Source: Janthinobacterium sp051380875 (GTDB taxonomy: Bacteria; Pseudomonadota; Gammaproteobacteria; Burkholderiales; Burkholderiaceae_D). From it: a stretch of DNA of 64,000 nucleotides. Location: assembly GCF_051380875.1 (NCBI RefSeq), contig NZ_JBNYXW010000019.1, positions 1 to 64,000 of the forward strand. Reading direction: 5' to 3'. Within the stretch, counting starts at the first letter, position 1, and the number at the start of each line of letters is the position of its first letter. Positions 59,369-64,000 of the stretch are shown here, in pieces. Made by a program: the position numbers and the translations under genes. The notes beneath the pieces are model-generated. The model was not told the origin of the DNA and made no database searches. It saw only the letters and a program-made list of their open reading frames with translations.

Positions 59369-60703
59369 TCACGCGCGGCAGGCTTGCGCCACGTACCAGG
59401 CGATGGTCTCCCGCAAGCCTTGCGCCAGGTCGTGCGTAGGGGCATAACCCAGCAAGCGGGCCGCCTTGGCGATGTCCGCCTGTGAATGGCGCACGTCGCC
59501 GGCGCGGAAGTCGCCGTATTCAGGCGCCTGCGGCAAGTGGTGCGGATGGGAGGCAAGCAGCATCTGCTGCATGCTGGCGTGCAGCTGCGTCAGGCTGGTG
59601 CGCGCATTGACGGCCACGTTATAGACCTGGTTGACGGCTAGCGGGTTGGCGCAGGTGGCGGCCAGGATATTGGCTTGCACGGCATTGTGGACGAAGCAAA
59701 AGTCGCGGCTGGTGGCGCCGTCGCCGTGGATCTGCACGGGCTGCTTGTCCAGCATGGCCGCGATCCAGCGCGGTATCACGGCGGCGTAGGCGCCCAGCGG
59801 GTCTTGCCGGGGGCCGAAGACATTGAAGTAGCGCAACCCCACGGTTTGCGTGGCGTAGCAGCGCGCGTACACTTGCGCGTACAGTTCATTGACATATTTG
59901 CTCAAGGCATACGGCGACAGGGGCGCGCCGATGTGCTGTTCCACTTTCGGCAAGGCCGGATGGTCGCCATAGGTGGCGCTGGAAGCGGCATACACGAAGC
60001 GCCGCACGCCAGCGGCGCGGGCGGCGTCCAGCAGGTTGAGAAAACCGCTGACATTGACGGCATGGCACAGCAGCGGCTCGTCCAGCGAGCGGGACACGGA
60101 CCCCAGCGCGGCCTGGTGCAGCACATAGTCGACCCTGTCACCTGTATCAGTAGCATGGGTAGGATGCGTATCGCCAGGCGCGTCACCGCCGTCACCGCCA
60201 TTGGTGCTAGCCACGCTATCCACGCTGCCAGCATGGGCAACATCAGCAACATCGGCGGCATTCACGGCACCCAGCGCCCCGCCGCAGGCGCGCGCGCAGG
60301 CTTGCGGATCGCGGATATCGCCTTCGATGAAGGTGAAGCGCCGCCACGCCTGTTCGCCCACGCTGGCGCGCACCAGCGCCAGATTGTGCCGGTGGCCCGT
60401 CATGAAATTGTCCAGGCCGCGCACTTCCTGCCCCAGCTTGAGCAGGGTTTCCAGCAAATGCGAACCGATAAAGCCGGCCACGCCCGTCACCAGCCAGCGG
60501 CGCGGCGCTTGCGCCAGCTGTGCGCAAGCCTGGGCGTAAGCGCTTTCCTCTGCGGCCGGACGCATCGCTGCGTCAGGGCGTGTGCCATCGTTTGGCCGCA
60601 TCGCTGCGTCCGAAGGTGCGCCATCCTTCTGAGCCGGCACTGCGTCGGCGCGCGCGCCGTTCTGTACTGAGCCCGAAGCAGCCTTGCCAGCGTCGGGCGC
60701 CAT
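59369..60703 (-). CDS. UDP-N-acetylglucosamine 4-epimerase, WbpP/TviC type, with two extra segments
   Basis: A 444-residue extended-SDR enzyme that should convert UDP-GlcNAc(A) to UDP-GalNAc(A). The cofactor motif is WLVTGVAGFIGSHLLETLL. The catalytic residues are in YAASSATYGDHP and SPYALSKYVNELYAQ. RYFNVFGPRQDP and DGATSRDFCFVHN follow. It is about 100 residues longer than WbpP (341). There is an N-terminal extension of about 85 residues with repeats (SDAAMRPNDG, PDAAMRP) and an inserted stretch of about 45 residues rich in Ala, Asp, Thr and Gly before VDYVLHQAALGSV. The ATG overlaps the stop of the dehydrogenase gene (TGATG). Confidence 0.88.
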   Translation of the reverse strand: MAPDAGKAASGSVQNGARADAVPAQKDGAPSDAAMRPNDGTRPDAAMRPAAEESAYAQACAQLAQAPRRWLVTGVAGFIGSHLLETLLKLGQEVRGLDNFMTGHRHNLALVRASVGEQAWRRFTFIEGDIRDPQACARACGGALGAVNAADVADVAHAGSVDSVASTNGGDGGDAPGDTHPTHATDTGDRVDYVLHQAALGSVSRSLDEPLLCHAVNVSGFLNLLDAARAAGVRRFVYAASSATYGDHPALPKVEQHIGAPLSPYALSKYVNELYAQVYARCYATQTVGLRYFNVFGPRQDPLGAYAAVIPRWIAAMLDKQPVQIHGDGATSRDFCFVHNAVQANILAATCANPLAVNQVYNVAVNARTSLTQLHASMQQMLLASHPHHLPQAPEYGDFRAGDVRHSQADIAKAARLLGYAPTHDLAQGLRETIAWYVAQACRA

Positions 60704-62007
60704 CACAGCCGCCACACGTTCAGGCCGCCAGCTTGCAATGGGCGGGGGTCGAAATGCGACTTGATGTCGATGAAACAGCCATTTTCCAGCACCTTGGACT
60801 GGAAGTCGGCCAGTGGGCGGGCCAGCAGCGCCTGATGGCACACGGCGCTGACGATGGCTTCGGCCTGCGGCAGCTGCTCCCAGCTCTCCAGCGTCAAGCC
60901 GTATTCTTCCAGCGCTTCGCGCCCGTCGGCGACGGGATCGTGCACATGCACCTGCACGCCGTACGATTGCAGCTCGTGGATCATGTCGACCACTTTCGAA
61001 TTGCGCAAGTCCGGGCAATTTTCCTTGAAGGTCAGGCCCAGCACGTTCACATGCGCGCCCTTGAGCTTGAAGCCGGCACGCACCATTTCCTTGATGGTCT
61101 TTTCCGCCACGAACTTGGCCATGCCGTCATTGATGCGGCGCCCGGCCAGGATCACGTGCGGATGGTAGCCCAGCATTTCCGCCTTGTGCGTCAGGTAATA
61201 GGGGTCGACGCCGATGCAGTGGCCGCCCACCAGGCCGGGACGAAACGGCAGAAAATTCCATTTGGTGCCAGCCACCTGCAGCACTTCCAGCGTGTCGATG
61301 CCGATGCGGTCAAAAATGATGGCCAGTTCGTTCATCAGCGCAATATTGAGGTCGCGCTGCGTGTTTTCGATGACCTTGGCCGCTTCGGCCACGCGGATGC
61401 TCGAGGCCCGGTGCACGCCGGCCTCGACCACGCCTTCGTACAGCGCCGCCACCTTCTCCAGGGTGGCGCCATCGTCGCCCGACACCACCTTGCGGATGGT
61501 GTGCAAGGTGTGCGCCTTGTCGCCAGGGTTGATGCGTTCGGGCGAAAAGCCCACATGGAAGCCTTCCTTCCAGCGCAAGCCCGAATGCTGCTCCAGGATG
61601 GGAATGCAGATTTCCTCGGTGGCGCCCGGATACACGGTCGACTCATAGATGACGATGGCGCCGCGCCGCATATGGCGTCCGACGGCCGCGCTGGCGCCGG
61701 CCAGGGCTGAAAAATCGGGATTGTGCGCGCTGTCGACGGGCGTGGGCACGGCCACGACGATGAAATCGGCCTGTTCCAGCGCGGCAGGATCGCAACCGAC
61801 ACTGAGCCACTGCGCGGCCAGCATCTGTTCATGACTGACTTCGCCAGTCGGGTCGATATGCCGCCGGTAGCTCTCGACCTTGCGCGCCGACAAGTCAAAG
61901 CCGATGGTGCGCTGGCGCGTGCCAAACGCGACTGCCAGCTGCAAGCCCACATAACCGAGTCCCACTACCGCTACCACGCTGCCGCTGCTGTCCACGCTGC
62001 TATCCAT
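60703..62007 (-). CDS. tviB: UDP-N-acetyl-hexosamine 6-dehydrogenase, TviB/WbpO type
   Basis: A 434-residue NAD-dependent enzyme that oxidises the C6 of UDP-GlcNAc or UDP-GalNAc to the uronic acid. The N-terminal nucleotide site is VAVVGLGYVGLQLAVAFG. VAVPTPVDSAHNPD and YPGATEEICIPILE follow. The catalytic Cys is in VGGHCIGVDPYYLTHKAE. The C-terminal UDP-binding domain has GLTFKENCPDLRNSKVVD. The start at ATG 62007 gives the normal length. It is coupled to the epimerase gene by a TGATG overlap, as in Vi-antigen and O-antigen clusters. The pair supplies an acidic amino sugar for exopolysaccharide. Confidence 0.93.
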   Translation of the reverse strand: MDSSVDSSGSVVAVVGLGYVGLQLAVAFGTRQRTIGFDLSARKVESYRRHIDPTGEVSHEQMLAAQWLSVGCDPAALEQADFIVVAVPTPVDSAHNPDFSALAGASAAVGRHMRRGAIVIYESTVYPGATEEICIPILEQHSGLRWKEGFHVGFSPERINPGDKAHTLHTIRKVVSGDDGATLEKVAALYEGVVEAGVHRASSIRVAEAAKVIENTQRDLNIALMNELAIIFDRIGIDTLEVLQVAGTKWNFLPFRPGLVGGHCIGVDPYYLTHKAEMLGYHPHVILAGRRINDGMAKFVAEKTIKEMVRAGFKLKGAHVNVLGLTFKENCPDLRNSKVVDMIHELQSYGVQVHVHDPVADGREALEEYGLTLESWEQLPQAEAIVSAVCHQALLARPLADFQSKVLENGCFIDIKSHFDPRPLQAGGLNVWRL

Positions 62008-62230
62008 AGAATGTGCTCCGAATGGTTGCGGCCTGACTGGCGCCGTCCAGGAAATTCTACGGTCGCCAGTCCGGCCTTTCTTGAGCAGGAACAAGAAACA
62101 CGGAGTGCGCACGGCCATGGACGCCAACAATCAACGGCCTGTTGAGCGCAATCAAGGAGGCCGGCTGCCATCTTTTTAAGCTAGACCTTGCCGATCGTGC
62201 CTATCCTGCACGCCGCTACCGGAGAATTCC

Positions 62231-64000
62231 ATGGCCCATCGTCTTTTGCGTCCCCTTTTGCGTCCGCTCCTCCACTCTTTCCCCGGCGTACCTGCCAGCG
62301 CGCTGTGCTGCGCCCTGCTGCTGCCCTTGCTGACGGCTTGCCACGGCACGCACGGCAGCGACAGCCTGCTGGTCGACGCGCAGCAGTACCGCCAGAAGGG
62401 CGAGGCGCGCGCCGCCATCATCGAGCTGAAGAACCTGCTGCAAAAAGACCCGGAGAACGCCGCTGCGCGGTTGCTGCTGGGCAGCATTTATATCGACACG
62501 GGCGAAGCGCTGTCGGCTGAGAAAGAGTTGCGCAAGGCAAAATCGCTGCGATTGCCACCGCAGCAAGTGATGCCCCTGCTGGGCAAGTCCTGGCTGATGC
62601 TGGGCCAGTTCGACAAGGTGCTGGCCGAGATCGCCGACGATGCCGCGCTGCCCCCCAGCATGCTGGCCCTGCGCGGCGACGCCCTGCTGGCTCTGGGCCG
62701 GCCAGAGGAAGCACGCAGCCTGTTTGCGCGCATGCTGGCCGATCATCCTGGCCAGGTGGAGGCGCTGATGGGCCTGGCGCGCATCGCCGCGCTGGAACAG
62801 CAAGTGACGGCCGCCGAGCTGCTGCTGGCGCAGGCGTTGACAAGCGCACCCGCCAACCTCGACGCCTTGCGCCTGCAGGGCGACCTGCAGCGCCTGCAAG
62901 GCAAGAACGACCTGGCGCGGCTGGCCTACATGCAGATTCTCAAGTTAAAACCCGACAATACCCAGGCGCATATCGACCTGGCCAACCTCGACATCGAGCA
63001 AAGCCGCTTTGCGCAGGCGGCCGCCCAGCTGGCCACGGCGCGCAAGTCGGCGCCCAACAGCCTGGGCCTGCTGCAGGCGCAGGCGCTGCTCGATTTTCGC
63101 CAGGGCAAGAACAAGGCGGCGCTGCAAGCCTTGCAGCTGGTACTCAAGGCGGCGCCCGAGCACATGCCGTCGATCCTGCTGGCCGGCGCCGTGCAGCTGG
63201 CGCTCGGTTCGCCGCAACAGGCGGAAAACTATCTGCAGCGCTTTTTGGCCGTGTACCCCCGGCATTTATATGCCGTCAAGATGATGGCCTCGATCGAATT
63301 GATGCGCGGCAAGACCGACGCTGCCATCGACCTGCTGGCGCCCGTGCTGGCCGCCTTTCCCGACGACGTGGAATTGCTGTCGCTGGTGGGCGAAGCGCAT
63401 TTGCGCGCGCGCCACTACGACAAGGCCACGAGCTACTTTGAAAAGGCCAGCGGCTTGGCGCCAGACACGGCCAAGCTGCATGCGGCGCTGGGCATCAGCC
63501 GCCTGGGCATGGGCGAACACAGCCGCGCCATCGATGAGCTGGAAAGGGCCAGCATGCTCGACAAGAGCACGCCGCAAGCGGGCACCATGCTGGTGATGAC
63601 CTTGCTGCGCAACGGGCAGAACGACAAGGCCCTGGCCAGCGTGCTCATGCTGGAAAAACAACAGAAAGGCACGAATCCCCTGCTGCTGAACCTGAAAGGC
63701 GGCGTCTACCTGGCCTTGCGCGATTTGCCGGCCGCGCGCGCCAGTTTCGAGCAGGCACTCGGCATCGATCCCTTGTACTTGCCGGCACTGAACAACCTGG
63801 CGCAGATCGACCTGGCCGAGAAAAAACCCGAGCAGGCGCGCCAGCGCTTCGAGCGGGCGCTGGCGAAAGCGCCGAAAAATGCCGAGTTGGGCGCGGCCCT
63901 GGCCAAGCTGGCCGCCTCGCAGGGCAAGACGGACGAAGCGCAACGCTGGCTGGAGCGCTCGCAGCGGGACAATCCCGATGCCGTCGCGCCAGCCCTGCTG
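62231..64000 (+). CDS. prsT: PEP-CTERM system TPR-repeat lipoprotein PrsT (partial, 3' end outside)
   Basis: An open frame of 590 codons runs to the window edge. GGAGAATTCC precedes the ATG at 62231. A lipobox (LLPLLTACHG) ends the signal peptide. Then come at least a dozen TPR units, such as AAIIELKNLLQKDPENAAAR, LARLAYMQILKLKPDNTQAH, ATSYFEKASGLAPDTAKLHA and AARASFEQALGIDPLYLPAL. This fits PrsT (usually about 900 residues), encoded with exosortase and exopolysaccharide genes in PEP-CTERM bacteria. It is divergent from the UDP-sugar genes, consistent with an EPS locus continuing to the right. Confidence 0.85.
   Translation, partial: MAHRLLRPLLRPLLHSFPGVPASALCCALLLPLLTACHGTHGSDSLLVDAQQYRQKGEARAAIIELKNLLQKDPENAAARLLLGSIYIDTGEALSAEKELRKAKSLRLPPQQVMPLLGKSWLMLGQFDKVLAEIADDAALPPSMLALRGDALLALGRPEEARSLFARMLADHPGQVEALMGLARIAALEQQVTAAELLLAQALTSAPANLDALRLQGDLQRLQGKNDLARLAYMQILKLKPDNTQAHIDLANLDIEQSRFAQAAAQLATARKSAPNSLGLLQAQALLDFRQGKNKAALQALQLVLKAAPEHMPSILLAGAVQLALGSPQQAENYLQRFLAVYPRHLYAVKMMASIELMRGKTDAAIDLLAPVLAAFPDDVELLSLVGEAHLRARHYDKATSYFEKASGLAPDTAKLHAALGISRLGMGEHSRAIDELERASMLDKSTPQAGTMLVMTLLRNGQNDKALASVLMLEKQQKGTNPLLLNLKGGVYLALRDLPAARASFEQALGIDPLYLPALNNLAQIDLAEKKPEQARQRFERALAKAPKNAELGAALAKLAASQGKTDEAQRWLERSQRDNPDAVAPALL

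Noticed and set aside
1..64000. rRNA or tRNA genes
   Set aside because: I found no conserved rRNA segments and no cloverleaf-like stretches with the TTCGA-type T-loop in proper context; a covariance search would be decisive.

Overview
The window looks like a chromosomal segment of a GC-rich betaproteobacterium of the family Oxalobacteraceae, most likely Janthinobacterium or a close relative. This rests on codon usage, a CadR/CadA pair with a classic MerR promoter, an Anbu operon, a PEP-CTERM TPR lipoprotein (PrsT) beside UDP-sugar genes, and a DUF4142 protein. No rRNA, tRNA or CRISPR array was recognised. The genus is inferred from gene content only.

Layout: 1-400 is the end of an IS3-family element. 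712-3722 holds a DUF2061 protein behind a possible Fur box, then a catalase-like protein and an Nramp-like transporter in tandem. At 3948-14041 lies a complete Tn3-family transposon with 38-bp inverted repeats, tnpA and tnpR. Between those genes it carries a five-gene cargo on the minus strand: a CopR/CusR-type response regulator, its histidine kinase, a di-heme ferric-reductase-like flavoprotein with a [2Fe-2S] tail, an outer-membrane barrel and an MFS exporter. A disrupted dehydrogenase remnant abuts its left end.

14078-23559 is ordinary accessory chromosome: DUF4142, cadR/cadA, a hydrolase, a DHA2 exporter, GNAT and LysR. 23598-29860 is a degraded island. It has an intact RelE/ParE-type toxin-antitoxin pair, a broken higBA, a tyrosine recombinase divergent from a KfrA-like coiled-coil protein across an AT-rich gap with nested palindromes, two head-to-head gene stumps, and an EAL phosphodiesterase split by an amber codon. 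29976-38014 holds another DHA2 exporter with its LysR, LtrA, a 2-hydroxyacid dehydrogenase, a TonB-like protein and a Fur-controlled siderophore receptor.

38085-40954 is a second Tn3 relic. An IS4-family transposase fragment is fused in frame to a tnpA fragment, followed by a RES-Xre toxin-antitoxin module between 34-bp direct repeats and one terminal inverted repeat. After a decayed gene and a cytoplasmic histidine kinase comes the operon ATP-grasp / alpha-E / transglutaminase / Anbu peptidase, then a DUF900 hydrolase.

48429-51800 is a zinc-homeostasis group: a Fur/Zur-type regulator and two CobW GTPases behind a long perfect inverted repeat. 52095-58899 has a cyclic-nucleotide phosphodiesterase lipoprotein, a Sel1-type lipoprotein, catalase, and a trypsin-like protease with a small companion protein. 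59369-62007 encodes UDP-GlcNAc dehydrogenase and epimerase, and the window ends inside prsT.

Themes: metal and redox stress (cadA, Nramp, two catalase-fold proteins, the transposon cargo, CobW/Zur, Fur targets), repeated Tn3 activity, and many recent gene breaks. Three of these breaks are in-frame TAG codons where glutamine CAG is expected.
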